Assembly: GCA_002697255.1 (NCBI GenBank)
Contig: NZUH01000018.1
Coordinates: 26,393-75,399, forward strand
Length of the DNA: 49,007 bases
DNA from: Flavobacteriaceae bacterium
Lineage (GTDB): Bacteria; Bacteroidota; Bacteroidia; Flavobacteriales; Flavobacteriaceae
Reading direction: 5' to 3'
Shown here: in pieces, positions 19,669 to 29,552 of the stretch
How positions within the stretch are numbered: position 1 is the stretch's first letter
Layout: each line of letters starts with the position of its first letter
The notes under the pieces: model-generated
The model's database searches: none
Told to the model about the DNA's origin: nothing
What the model saw: the letters and a program-made list of their open reading frames with translations, nothing else
Program-made: the position numbers and the translations under genes

Positions 19669-20148
19669 ATGAATTATAAATTACTATTCTTATCCATCAT
19701 CTTATTATGTTCTTGCAAATACGATATAGAATATATTAATTACAACAAGGTTAAAGATAAATGGCATATGGATTCGATTCAGAAATTTGAATTCAGATTA
19801 AATAATGTCGACAGTACTGTTTACAATAGTTTTATTAATTTAAGAATTAGTAATGAGTATGAGTTTAATAATATTTTTTTAATAACTAAATTATCTGATT
19901 CTTTACAGCTAATTTATAAAGATACTTTAGAATATAAGTTGGCAGATAAATTTGGTAAATTTATGGGTTCAAGCAATATAAATATTACAGAAATAAGTCT
20001 TCTTCATAAAGAAAACATTCATTTTGAAAATAATAAATATTATAATTTAACAATAGAACATGCGATGCGAGGAATTAATAAAGTTAAAGGAATTGAAAAT
20101 TTAAAAGGAATTATAGATATTGGCTATAAAATTAAAAAAATAGATTGA
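19669..20148 (+). CDS. gldH: Gliding motility lipoprotein GldH
   Basis: A 159-residue lipoprotein with signal peptide and lipobox LCSC (Cys16). The conserved end (NLTIEHAMRGINKVKGIENL and GIIDIGYKI) identifies GldH, one of the lipoproteins needed for gliding in Flavobacterium johnsoniae. Its molecular role is not settled. It overlaps the following penicillin-binding protein gene by four bases (stop TGA in TTGA), which may link motility and wall functions in one transcript. Together with sprE it suggests that the organism has a type IX secretion system. Confidence 0.88.
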   Translation: MNYKLLFLSIILLCSCKYDIEYINYNKVKDKWHMDSIQKFEFRLNNVDSTVYNSFINLRISNEYEFNNIFLITKLSDSLQLIYKDTLEYKLADKFGKFMGSSNINITEISLLHKENIHFENNKYYNLTIEHAMRGINKVKGIENLKGIIDIGYKIKKID

Positions 20149-22472
20149 AAAACAAGACTTACAAAATTAATTACAAATTTTTTTCATATTTGATGTGGTG
20201 CGGATTTCTGTCACCAATTATAATAATTTCACTTCTTTTTTATTTTGCCTCTATCGGCGGTTTTGGAGAAATGCCTGATATTGAAGTTCTAGAAAATCCA
20301 AAAACTAATTTAGCAAGTGAAATATTTAGCTCAGATTATAAAACATTAGGAAAATTTTATTTTAACGATAACAGAACACCTGTAAAGTTTGAAGATCTAC
20401 CGGCTCATTTGATTAATGCGCTTATAGCTACAGAAGATATTAGATTCTTTTCTCACTCAGGAATTGATTTTAAATCAACATTGCGTGCTATTATAAAATT
20501 GGGCAGCGATGGAGGAGGAAGTACTATAACTCAACAATTAGCAAAGCAACTTTTTACTGGTGAAGGATCTAAAAATATATTTGAACGTATAAGTCAAAAA
20601 TTTAAAGAATATATTATTTCTATTAGATTAGAGTCTCAGTTCACAAAAAATGAAATAATTAGTCAATATTTAAACATATATGATTTCAATAATAATGCGG
20701 ATGGAATTAGAAGTGCCGCTAGGATATACTTTGGTAAAGAACCAATAGATTTAGATATTAACGAATCAGCAATGTTGGTTGGAATGTTAAAAAATTCTTC
20801 TTTATATAATCCAAGACCCAACAGAAATCCTAGAGGTGTAAAAAACAGAAGAAATGTTGTTTTGGCTCAAATGTCAAAATATGGATATATTAATAGGTCT
20901 CTTGCAGATTCATTAAAGCTCCAGCCTTTAAATTTAAATTATACTCCAGAATCTCATAGAGAGGGTTTAGCAACATATTTTAGAGAGTATTTAAGGGCGT
21001 ATATGAAATCTTGGATTGAAAGCGAAGACAATAGAAAGCCTGATGGGTCAAAATATAATCTTAATACAGATGGTTTAAAAATTTATACTACTATTAATTA
21101 TTCAATGCAAGAAATGGCAGAATTAGCTGTAAAGGAACATATGCCAAGACTTCAAGAAGAATTTTTCAGACAAAATAAATCTTTGAACAAGTCAATAGCT
21201 CCTTTTAGAGATTTGACTAAAAATGAAGCTAAAAAAATCCTTAAACAATCAATGAAAAGATCTGAAAGATGGCGAAAAATGAAATACGATCTAAATATTG
21301 ATGAAATCCAAATAGAACAATCATTTTATAAGCCAACTAAAATGACAATTTTTTCTTGGAAAGGAGAAATAGATACAGTAATGACCCCCATTGACTCAAT
21401 GAAATATTATAAGTCTTTTTTAAGGCCTGGAATGATGTCAATGGATCCTTTGAATGGACATATTAAAGCCTGGGTAGGCGGTATGAATTATAAGCATTTT
21501 CAATATGATATGGTTAAATTGGGTAAGCGTCAGATAGGCTCTACTTTCAAGCCATTTGTTTATGCAGCAGCAATAAATCAGTTAAAAGTTTCACCATGTG
21601 ATACATTTCCAGATAGCAGATTTTGTATAGAAAAAAATAAATATGGTAATTTAAAAGAGTGGTGCCCTAAAAACTCTGGCGGTATTTACGGGAAAACAAG
21701 AACTTTAAAAAATTCTTTAGCTAATTCTGTTAATACTATTTCAGCTAGATTAATAGACAGAATAGGCCCAATAACAGTGATAAAACTTGTAAATAATTTA
21801 GGAATTGAACAGGATATCAATCCATTACCTTCAATTGCACTTGGAACTCCAGATATAAGTGTCTATGAGATGGTTGCGGCGTATTCAGCTTTTGCCAATA
21901 AAGGTGTTTACACTAAACCTGTTTTTATTGAAAGAATTGAAGATAAAAATGGTACAGTTCTTTTTGAATATCAACCCATAACTAAGGATGTTTTAAGCGA
22001 GGAGGCTGCATATGTGACTGTAAACTTGTTAGAAGGAGTTACAAAGTCTGGTTCCGGCATTAGATTAAGAACAAATTATTCTGCGAATAATCCTGTATTT
22101 AAAAAAATTATCACAGGTTATCCTTATGAGTTTACAAACCCAATTGCCGGCAAAACAGGAACAACTCAAAATCAAAGTGATGGTTGGTTTATCGGAATGG
22201 TTCCAAATTTGGTAACTGGAGTGTGGGTAGGTGCAGAAGATAGATCTGTTCATTTTAATAATATTGCCTATGGTCAAGGTGCTTCAATGGCCTTACCGAT
22301 TTGGGGTGTGTATATGAAAAGTATATACAATGACTCAACATTGATGATTTCAAAAGAATCTTTTGAAAGGCCTAAAAAATTAGGAATTGATTTAGATTGT
22401 TATGATTTCAGATTAAATAATTTAGGAGAAAAAGTTGTCAGTCCAGGCGATCTTTCAGATATTGATTTTTAA
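20145..22472 (+). CDS. Class A penicillin-binding protein (PBP1A-like)
   Basis: A 775-residue bifunctional wall synthase starting at TTG. One N-terminal membrane helix (about 11-35) is followed by a GT51 glycosyltransferase domain with catalytic Glu97 in ATEDIRFFSHSGIDF and GGSTITQQLAKQLF. The transpeptidase domain has Ser466-x-x-Lys469 (STFK), SVN at 528-530 and KTGT at 670. It polymerises lipid II and crosslinks peptidoglycan in the periplasm. Its last 35 bases overlap the end of the convergent acetoacetyl-CoA synthetase gene, so both proteins have tails coded on opposite strands of the same DNA. Confidence 0.95.
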   Translation: MKNKTYKINYKFFSYLMWCGFLSPIIIISLLFYFASIGGFGEMPDIEVLENPKTNLASEIFSSDYKTLGKFYFNDNRTPVKFEDLPAHLINALIATEDIRFFSHSGIDFKSTLRAIIKLGSDGGGSTITQQLAKQLFTGEGSKNIFERISQKFKEYIISIRLESQFTKNEIISQYLNIYDFNNNADGIRSAARIYFGKEPIDLDINESAMLVGMLKNSSLYNPRPNRNPRGVKNRRNVVLAQMSKYGYINRSLADSLKLQPLNLNYTPESHREGLATYFREYLRAYMKSWIESEDNRKPDGSKYNLNTDGLKIYTTINYSMQEMAELAVKEHMPRLQEEFFRQNKSLNKSIAPFRDLTKNEAKKILKQSMKRSERWRKMKYDLNIDEIQIEQSFYKPTKMTIFSWKGEIDTVMTPIDSMKYYKSFLRPGMMSMDPLNGHIKAWVGGMNYKHFQYDMVKLGKRQIGSTFKPFVYAAAINQLKVSPCDTFPDSRFCIEKNKYGNLKEWCPKNSGGIYGKTRTLKNSLANSVNTISARLIDRIGPITVIKLVNNLGIEQDINPLPSIALGTPDISVYEMVAAYSAFANKGVYTKPVFIERIEDKNGTVLFEYQPITKDVLSEEAAYVTVNLLEGVTKSGSGIRLRTNYSANNPVFKKIITGYPYEFTNPIAGKTGTTQNQSDGWFIGMVPNLVTGVWVGAEDRSVHFNNIAYGQGASMALPIWGVYMKSIYNDSTLMISKESFERPKKLGIDLDCYDFRLNNLGEKVVSPGDLSDIDF

Positions 22473-24360
22473 TTTTTATAAATTCTCCTAAACATTTTGG
22501 ATTTCTCATTGCCCCCTTTGAAATCACTTCTTCTATTTTAAATCCAGATAAAATTTTTTTTATTGGAATTTCCATTTTTTTTCCGCTAATTGTATAAGGA
22601 ATTTCCGAAACCCTGAAGATCAAATTTGGCACATGTCTAGGGGAACAATTAGATTTAATATTATTTTTTATTATTTTCTTTATTTCTAAATCTAATTCAT
22701 TATTTGAAGAAATAAATAAAATTAGTTTACTTGAATTTTTTATCGGCAAGTCTATAATTAATGAATCTTTTATTCTTTTAATTTTATTTAATACAGAGTA
22801 TATCTCAGCTGTTCCAATTCTAATTCCATTTCTATTTAGAGTTGCATCTGATCTTCCTTGAATAATTATTTCTTTTTTTTGCTCAATCCTTATCCAATCG
22901 CCATGAGTCCATACACCTTTATTTTTCGAAAAATAAGACTCATGATATTTTTTAAAGTTTTTATCATTCCAGAAAAAAACAGGCATTGAAGGAAGTGGCT
23001 TAGTAATTACTAGTTCACCTGTTTGATTTAAAATGGAGTTTCTGTTCTCATCCCATGACTCTATTGCAGCACCAAGCATTTTACATTGTAAATAGCCTGA
23101 ATATACAGGAAGTATTGGACAGCCCCCTAAAAAAGCAGAGCAAACATCAGTACCTCCACTTAGGGAAATTATTTGAGTTTTGGGAAGCCTATCCTGAAGC
23201 CATAAAAAAGTATCTTTTGGTAGAGAAGAACCAGTCGCTCCGATTGTTTTTAAATTACTTAATCCATTTACATTAACGTCTTCAATATTTTTTCGCATAC
23301 TTTCGATAAATAACGGAGACCCATTTCCAAAATGATTTATTTTAGCATGTTTAGCAAATCTCCATTGAACTCCAATATCGGGGTAATTTGCTGCACCGTC
23401 ATATAGACATAATTTTGCACCACATAAAAGTGATCCTAGAGCATAGTTCCACATCATCCAACCTGTCGTTGTATTCCAAAAAAATCTATCATTAATTGAA
23501 ATGTTTTGATGTAGAGAAAGAGACTTATATTGCTCAATTAATATTCCACCTGTTCCATGAGTAATAGCCTTTGGTTTACCAGTAGTCCCTGATGAAAATA
23601 AAACCCAGATTGGATGATTAAAATTTACGGGTTTCATTTTATAATCAATCCAATACTCACTGTTTAGATCCCAGGATCTAAAATCAGGTGTAAATATGAT
23701 TGTTTTCTTTAAACTTTTTAAATGGGCTTTTAACTTTAATATTTTTTCAGCTTGATTAAAATATCTGTTATTATAATAATAGCCGTCATGAGCCAATAAT
23801 ATTTTAGGGCTCAGCTGATCAAATCTATTTATTACACTTTCTACGCCAAAGTCAGGAGAGCAACATGACCAAATAGCTCCAAGAGAATTTACAGCAATGA
23901 AAGACGCAATTGTGTCAGGATGATTTAATAAATATCCAACAACAACATCTCCTTCGCTGATTTTATTTTTTATCAATTCTGATCGAATTTCTTTTGATCT
24001 AAGAAGTAAGCTGTTCCAAGTAATATTTAATAATTTATCTTTTTCATTTTTATAAATTATTGCAGTTTCCCCTTTTTTTGCATGCTTTAACAGATGTTTA
24101 GAATAGCTTAATTTAGAGTTTTGAAACCAAATAGATTTATAAAATGGTTTTTTTTGAATTAATACATCCGTATAATTCTTACTAAACTCAATTTCAAAAA
24201 ATTCACTTATTGATAGCCAAAACTTTTCAGGTTTATTAATAGACCAATTGTGAATTTCATCATAATTATGAAATTCTTTTTTATAATTAGTTTTTAAAAA
24301 AGTTTGAAAATTAAAAAAGTTTGAACTTTTAGAATTATTTGGACTCCAGATTAAAGACAT
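22438..24360 (-). CDS. Acetoacetyl-CoA synthetase
   Basis: A 640-residue adenylate-forming enzyme. The AMP-binding motif is SSGTTGKPKAITHGTGG, and the domain reading LSGGTDVCSAF and GRSDATLNRNGIRIGTAEIY is typical of acetoacetyl-CoA synthetases. The acetoacetate:CoA ligase N-terminal cap is also present (WSPNNSKSSNFFNF). It makes acetoacetyl-CoA from acetoacetate, ATP and CoA, feeding ketone-body or leucine carbon into central metabolism. It overlaps the upstream ABC transporter gene by ten bases and the convergent PBP gene by 35. Confidence 0.9.
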   Translation of the reverse strand: MSLIWSPNNSKSSNFFNFQTFLKTNYKKEFHNYDEIHNWSINKPEKFWLSISEFFEIEFSKNYTDVLIQKKPFYKSIWFQNSKLSYSKHLLKHAKKGETAIIYKNEKDKLLNITWNSLLLRSKEIRSELIKNKISEGDVVVGYLLNHPDTIASFIAVNSLGAIWSCCSPDFGVESVINRFDQLSPKILLAHDGYYYNNRYFNQAEKILKLKAHLKSLKKTIIFTPDFRSWDLNSEYWIDYKMKPVNFNHPIWVLFSSGTTGKPKAITHGTGGILIEQYKSLSLHQNISINDRFFWNTTTGWMMWNYALGSLLCGAKLCLYDGAANYPDIGVQWRFAKHAKINHFGNGSPLFIESMRKNIEDVNVNGLSNLKTIGATGSSLPKDTFLWLQDRLPKTQIISLSGGTDVCSAFLGGCPILPVYSGYLQCKMLGAAIESWDENRNSILNQTGELVITKPLPSMPVFFWNDKNFKKYHESYFSKNKGVWTHGDWIRIEQKKEIIIQGRSDATLNRNGIRIGTAEIYSVLNKIKRIKDSLIIDLPIKNSSKLILFISSNNELDLEIKKIIKNNIKSNCSPRHVPNLIFRVSEIPYTISGKKMEIPIKKILSGFKIEEVISKGAMRNPKCLGEFIKIKNQYLKDRLD

Positions 24361-26045
24361 AGTAATGTTGATGATTTTATTAATTTTTTTGTATAATCAT
24401 TTTTTGGTTCAGAAAACAGCTTGTCAGCTTCTTCGTATTCTACTATCTTACCTTTAAACAATACAACAATTCTATCTGACATATATCTTACAACTGAGAG
24501 ATCATGAGAAATAAACATATAAGTAAAATTGTATTTATTTTTTAAAGAGTTTAACAGGTTCAAAATTGTTGCCTGAACAGAAACGTCTAAAGCTGAAACA
24601 CATTCATCACATATAATTATTTTTGGCTTAAGACTTATTGCTCGTGCAATACAAACTCTTTGTCTTTGACCACCAGAAAGTTCGTGTGGATATCTTGACA
24701 AAAATGTTTCATCAAGCCCAACATCGTTTAATAGTTCAATTACTTTTTCTAAAATTTCCTTTTTTTCTAAAATTAGTCTATGGTATTTAATTGGCTCACT
24801 GATAGTCTGTTGGATATTTTTCATCGGATTTAAAGAAGTATACGGGTCTTGAAAAATTATTTGAACTTGTTTTCTAAAATTCAACAGATCTTTCCCTCTT
24901 AATATAGAAATATCTTTTCCCTCATAGTATATTTTACCTTCTTCAAAAGAATGAATCTTTAGAATTGCATTTGACAAGGTAGATTTACCTGAACCTGACT
25001 CCCCGATTAATCCTAATGTTTCTCCGGCATACAAGTTTAAGTCAACATTTTCTAGAGCCTTATACTCTTTATTTTTTACAAACAAATTAGTCGAGGTATT
25101 GTAAAACTTAGAAACATTATTAATCTTTAATATTGGTTCCTTAGAATAAATATCTCTTTGTCTTTTTAGTCGATTGACATTATTTTGTAATTCCGGTTTT
25201 TTATTTATATCAAAGGTTTTTATTGTTGGTAAAATTTTTGGTCTTCTTTTATGATTTATGATTAATGACAAAAGAGCTTTTGTGTAATTAGATTTAGGTG
25301 TTTTAAATATATCCTTACTTACCCCTTTTTCAATTATTTCCCCATCCTTCAAAATTATTAATCTGTGAGCAATTTTAGAAACTAACTTTAAATCGTGTGA
25401 AATAAATAATATTGAAAGATTTTCAGTTTTTTGAAGAGATTGAAGTATTTTTATAATTTCTTTTTGCACAGTTAAATCAAGCGCAGTTGTTGGCTCATCC
25501 GCAATTAATAGCTTGGGTTTGCAGGCTAGAGCCATAATGATCATTATCCTTTGTTTTTGACCGCCTGAAATTTCATGTGGATATTTTTGTAATATATTCT
25601 CAACTTTTTCAAGTTTCACCTTTTTTATAAGTTGTTTAATTTTTTTTTGAATATTAAAGTTTGATTTTGCTTGATGAATCTTATACACTTCAGATAACTG
25701 TTTACCAATTTTCATAGTTGGATTTAAAGCACTCATAGGTTCTTGAAAAATCATTGAAATTTCAGCACCTCTGATTTTCAACATTTTATAATCCTCAATT
25801 TTTAACAGATCCTTCTCTTGAAATAAAATTTCCCCAGAAACCTTAAACTGATCCTTATTTAATAGTTTTAAAATTGCTAACGAAGTAAGAGATTTCCCGC
25901 TTCCGGATTCACCTAACAAACCAATTATTTCATTTTTTCTTATGTTGAATGAAATATTTTTCACTAATGATTTTACATTGTTTTTTGATGCAGTTGAAAT
26001 GCAAAGATTATTTACCTCTAATAATATATTGTTATTTATCTTCAA
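24351..26045 (-). CDS. Fused two-domain ABC ATPase, oligopeptide type
   Basis: A 564-residue protein made of two ABC ATPase domains in one chain (about 1-265 and 300-560), like fused DppD-DppF or YejF. Each half has Walker A GESGSGKS, a signature (SGGQKQR, then SGGQRQR) and Walker B (LLIADEP, IIICDEC). The second Walker B ends in Cys where Glu/Pro is usual (CDECVSALD still supplies the catalytic Glu). It should energise import of peptides or nickel at the inner membrane. No permease or binding-protein gene is adjacent, so partners lie elsewhere. It follows a serine hydrolase gene by three bases. Confidence 0.9.
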   Translation of the reverse strand: MKINNNILLEVNNLCISTASKNNVKSLVKNISFNIRKNEIIGLLGESGSGKSLTSLAILKLLNKDQFKVSGEILFQEKDLLKIEDYKMLKIRGAEISMIFQEPMSALNPTMKIGKQLSEVYKIHQAKSNFNIQKKIKQLIKKVKLEKVENILQKYPHEISGGQKQRIMIIMALACKPKLLIADEPTTALDLTVQKEIIKILQSLQKTENLSILFISHDLKLVSKIAHRLIILKDGEIIEKGVSKDIFKTPKSNYTKALLSLIINHKRRPKILPTIKTFDINKKPELQNNVNRLKRQRDIYSKEPILKINNVSKFYNTSTNLFVKNKEYKALENVDLNLYAGETLGLIGESGSGKSTLSNAILKIHSFEEGKIYYEGKDISILRGKDLLNFRKQVQIIFQDPYTSLNPMKNIQQTISEPIKYHRLILEKKEILEKVIELLNDVGLDETFLSRYPHELSGGQRQRVCIARAISLKPKIIICDECVSALDVSVQATILNLLNSLKNKYNFTYMFISHDLSVVRYMSDRIVVLFKGKIVEYEEADKLFSEPKNDYTKKLIKSSTLLCL

Positions 26046-26048
26046 AAA

Positions 26049-27194
26049 TTATTTGATTGATTGTGCAAGCTTATAACCTTCAGAAATATATTTATATAGA
26101 TCTCCTGATCTTTCACTAACTCGTCCCTTTTCGTTAAAATCTCCTTGCCTTACAATAATTATATTATCTTCAGGAAAAGATATTACAAATTGCCCCCTAT
26201 GGCCATTCATTGTAAATACTTTTTTTCCGTCATAATTATATAGCCACCATCCGTAACCATAATATGGGCTTTCTTCAAAAACAGGATTAATTGATTGCTC
26301 CACAAAAGAAGAATCTAGAATTATTTCGTTTTCCCATTTACCTTTGTTAATGTATAGCTTTCCAAATCTTGCAAAATCTCGAGCTGTACTTGCTATACAG
26401 CAATAGGCTTTTTCCATACCATATTTATCACTATCAAGTTGCCAAAGAGCAGTATTTTCCGCTCCCATAGGCTTCCAAAACTTTTCTGACAAATAATTTG
26501 ATAATGTTGTACCGGTAGCCTTTTCGATTATCATTGCAAGAAGTTGTGTGTCACCGCTTGAATATCTGAAACTTTTTCCTGGATTTTTAATAATTTTTTG
26601 CCTTAAGATTACAGACCTAAGATCATCAGTAAAATAACTTTCAGATGTAATATTTATAACACTGTAATATTTTTCATTCCATTTCATACCAGAAGACATA
26701 GATGCTAAATCACCAACTGTTAGTTTGCTGGCTAATCCATTTTTATATTCTTCAAAATAGTCACTTACGGGCTGGTCAAGTCCTTTAATTTTCCCCTCCA
26801 TAATTGCTTTACCCATTAAGCTTACAACAATACTTTTTGACATAGAAAAGGAATTGGATAAACTATTTTGATCGTATCCGTCAAAGTATTTTTCAAAAAG
26901 AATACTGTCGTTTTTTATTACAAGAAAAGATTTTGTTTCCCTTATTTCATTTAAATTTTTTAATTCTTTTGACTCTGATACTTGATTATATTTTTTATGA
27001 ACTGCCCAAGGAGTTGTATTACTATTTTTAATTTCTCTGTTATCAAAATATTTATAGTCTGAAATAAAAGCAGTATTATTTCCTGTTAAATAAATCGTTC
27101 TAATTCCCTTAATTAAATATTCAATATTAAATGTATAAATAAGTAAAATTAGAGAGCATATAATTAAAAAAAACCATTTTAATTTCTTGTTCAT
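26049..27194 (-). CDS. Serine hydrolase, class C beta-lactamase fold
   Basis: A 381-residue protein with an N-terminal membrane anchor (about 8-28) and a periplasmic beta-lactamase-fold domain. The nucleophile is Ser117 in SMSK (Ser-x-x-Lys120), the second motif is Tyr211 in RYSSGD, and a third-motif equivalent is NGHRGQF. This resembles the 6-aminohexanoate-dimer hydrolase / EstB side of the family rather than a true beta-lactamase. The substrate is unknown; being followed at three bases by the peptide-type ABC ATPase, it may act on peptides or amides. A -7 box lies 18 bases upstream. Confidence 0.88.
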   Translation of the reverse strand: MNKKLKWFFLIICSLILLIYTFNIEYLIKGIRTIYLTGNNTAFISDYKYFDNREIKNSNTTPWAVHKKYNQVSESKELKNLNEIRETKSFLVIKNDSILFEKYFDGYDQNSLSNSFSMSKSIVVSLMGKAIMEGKIKGLDQPVSDYFEEYKNGLASKLTVGDLASMSSGMKWNEKYYSVINITSESYFTDDLRSVILRQKIIKNPGKSFRYSSGDTQLLAMIIEKATGTTLSNYLSEKFWKPMGAENTALWQLDSDKYGMEKAYCCIASTARDFARFGKLYINKGKWENEIILDSSFVEQSINPVFEESPYYGYGWWLYNYDGKKVFTMNGHRGQFVISFPEDNIIIVRQGDFNEKGRVSERSGDLYKYISEGYKLAQSIK

Positions 27195-27211
27195 AGCCTG
27201 TTTGTTTTAAC

Positions 27212-27219
27212 CAAAGATA
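27212..27219 (-). promoter_or_regulatory. -7 box for the serine hydrolase operon
   Basis: Read on the minus strand, this is TATCTTTG, a full match to TAnnTTTG. It ends 17 bases before the start codon at 27194, so it would drive the serine hydrolase, ABC ATPase and acetoacetyl-CoA synthetase genes as one transcript. No clear -33 box was found. Confidence 0.5.
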
Positions 27220-27330
27220 TGAATTTAAATCTCTATTTTTTTGAATTTTGATTCAGCTAAAATTCACCAGTCACTAAATAATTATTAAATTTAATTTAAA
27301 CTAAATAGAGATTTATTCCTTTTTAAATTA

Positions 27331-28764
27331 ATGCGAGAAAATAAAATATCCTTAAGCTCTAGAATTTTTTACTATATGATGGTTTTTATAGTAGTTGAAT
27401 CTATCATGATTGGAGGTATAACATTATATCAATTTAACAAACAGAATTCTGAGTATCACGAAGGAAGACTTGAGAGAAAAGAAAGTAATTTATTGGTAGA
27501 TATTAAATATGAAATTAAAAAAAATGAAATTAATTCATTAGCGTTTCTTAGCAATGAAATAATTTTAGAAATGTCAGATATCCATAAAATTGAATTTGAA
27601 TTATATTCCTTAGATGGGATATTATTAAAAAGCTCAACTGCACTAACGGGTATTCGTGGCAAAACTATTTTAGATTCTACTGTTGTTAATTATTTTAATA
27701 GTAAAAAATCATCTAGATATGTAGAAAGTGATGAGAATACCGATTACTTTAAGTCATCTTATAATTTAGTCTCTAATTTTAAAAATCAACCTCTTGGTAT
27801 TATATATATCCCATATTTTGCAGATGATTCATCAGTTAAAATAGAACTAAATAGTTTTTTAATTAGACTGGGATTTGTTCACGGAAATATGATTCTTATA
27901 GCTTTTATAATTGCGTATTTCATTTCAAATTTTGTAACAAAATCTTTAGATTCAATAGGAGAAACGATTAAAAAAACTAATCTTCAAAATCAAAATATTA
28001 AAATTGACATTAAAAATACTCCAACTGAAGTAGTATCGTTAATTGAGTCATACAATACTATGATAGACAAATTAAAGAATAGTGCAATAAAACTTGCAAA
28101 AAGTGAGAGAGAAACTGCTTGGAGGGAAATGGCAAAGCAGGTTGCACATGAAATTAAAAACCCCCTTACTCCAATGAGATTGACTATTCAAACTTTTGAA
28201 AGGGGGTATAGTAAAGGTCAAGAATTTTCAAAACAGAGAGTAAAAGAATTTAGTGATTCATTAATTCAACAAATTGATACAATGAGTTCCATAGCCACCG
28301 CTTTTTCAGATTTTGCAGAAATGCCTGAACCAAAAAAAGAAAAACTAAATGTTGTAGAAGTTGTTGAATTGGCTTTAGATATTTTTAACAGAGATCAAAT
28401 TGAGTTTGAAACCTCTTCAAATACAATTGAAGCAAGTTTTGATAGGACTCAGCTAATTAGAATAATCACAAATTTATTAAAAAATGCTTTTCAGGCAATT
28501 CCAGAAAACAGAACACCTGAAATCAGTGTTAAAATTTCTCAGGGAGCATCAGAGGTTAAAATTTCTATTTCTGATAACGGATATGGAATATCAAAATCTG
28601 ATACAAAAAAAATATTTGAACCAAGCTTTACCACAAAATCAAGTGGTATGGGCTTAGGTCTTTCAATGATAAAAAGTATAATAACAGCTTATAATGGAAC
28701 GATAAAGTTCTCATCAAAAAGTAATGTTGGAACTACTTTTAAAATAACATTTCCAAAAAAATAG
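27331..28764 (+). CDS. Sensor histidine kinase (NtrY-like)
   Basis: A 477-residue membrane kinase. Two membrane helices (about 13-34 and 181-202) flank a periplasmic sensor domain of about 145 residues with no motif I recognise; a HAMP-like linker follows. The phospho-acceptor is His273 in AHEIKNPLTPMRL, a sequence close to NtrY-type kinases. The catalytic domain has an N box NLLKNAFQAIPE, G1 DNGYGIS and G2 GMGLGLS. No response regulator is adjacent, so its partner is elsewhere. The enoyl-CoA hydratase gene starts four bases after it. Confidence 0.92.
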   Translation: MRENKISLSSRIFYYMMVFIVVESIMIGGITLYQFNKQNSEYHEGRLERKESNLLVDIKYEIKKNEINSLAFLSNEIILEMSDIHKIEFELYSLDGILLKSSTALTGIRGKTILDSTVVNYFNSKKSSRYVESDENTDYFKSSYNLVSNFKNQPLGIIYIPYFADDSSVKIELNSFLIRLGFVHGNMILIAFIIAYFISNFVTKSLDSIGETIKKTNLQNQNIKIDIKNTPTEVVSLIESYNTMIDKLKNSAIKLAKSERETAWREMAKQVAHEIKNPLTPMRLTIQTFERGYSKGQEFSKQRVKEFSDSLIQQIDTMSSIATAFSDFAEMPEPKKEKLNVVEVVELALDIFNRDQIEFETSSNTIEASFDRTQLIRIITNLLKNAFQAIPENRTPEISVKISQGASEVKISISDNGYGISKSDTKKIFEPSFTTKSSGMGLGLSMIKSIITAYNGTIKFSSKSNVGTTFKITFPKK

Positions 28765-28768
28765 ACAT

Positions 28769-29545
28769 ATGATATATAAGAATTTATTATCCTCAATTAA
28801 TAATCGTGTAAATATAATTTCGATTAATAGGCCAGATAAATTAAATGCTTTAAACATTGAAACTTTTAAAGAATTAGATAAGGCAATAAATCTTGCAGTT
28901 TCAAATTCAGAAATAAGAGTAATTATAATTACAGGTTTTGGTAAAAAGGCGTTTATTGCTGGTGCAGATATCAAGGAATTTGCAAATTTCACAAAAGATA
29001 AAGGACATGAATTATCTCATTTAGGCCATAAAATATTATCAAACACGATTGAAAATTGCCCAAAGCCAATAATTGCTGCTATTAATGGTTATGCATTAGG
29101 AGGAGGACTTGAAATTGCCATGGCATGTCATATTAGAGTCACATCGAGTAAAGCCAAAATGGGATTACCTGAAACTTCACTTGGACTAATTCCTGGTTAT
29201 GGAGGAACACAACGTTTAGCTCGATTAATCGGAAAAGGGAGAGCATTAGAAATGATTCTGTCAGCAAGAATGATTAATGCTGATGAAGCTTTAAATTACG
29301 GTTTAGTAAATTACAAAGTTTTACAAGAAGAACTAATTCCTTTTTCTGTTGAATTGGCTAATAAAATAATTTTAAATTCTCCTAATGCAATTAAGAATGC
29401 AATAAAAAGCGTTAACGCTTATAATCAGCCTGACTCTGAAGGTTTTAATATTGAAATGAAGGAGTTTAGTAGCTGCTTTGAAACCGAAGATTTTATTAAA
29501 GGAACGAAAGCATTTTTAAATAAGGAAAAACCTGAATTTAACTAA
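28769..29545 (+). CDS. Enoyl-CoA hydratase
   Basis: A 258-residue crotonase-fold protein. The oxyanion-hole loop AFIAGADIKEF and the second loop GYALGGGLEIAMACH are intact, and the two catalytic glutamates are present in GLEIAMA and LPETSLGLIPGYGGTQR. It should add water to trans-2-enoyl-CoA in fatty acid or amino acid breakdown. It follows the histidine kinase by four bases and precedes the TonB-plug gene by seven, so it is likely part of the same transcript. The exact acyl substrate cannot be told. Confidence 0.93.
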   Translation: MIYKNLLSSINNRVNIISINRPDKLNALNIETFKELDKAINLAVSNSEIRVIIITGFGKKAFIAGADIKEFANFTKDKGHELSHLGHKILSNTIENCPKPIIAAINGYALGGGLEIAMACHIRVTSSKAKMGLPETSLGLIPGYGGTQRLARLIGKGRALEMILSARMINADEALNYGLVNYKVLQEELIPFSVELANKIILNSPNAIKNAIKSVNAYNQPDSEGFNIEMKEFSSCFETEDFIKGTKAFLNKEKPEFN

Positions 29546-29552
29546 AAATTAT

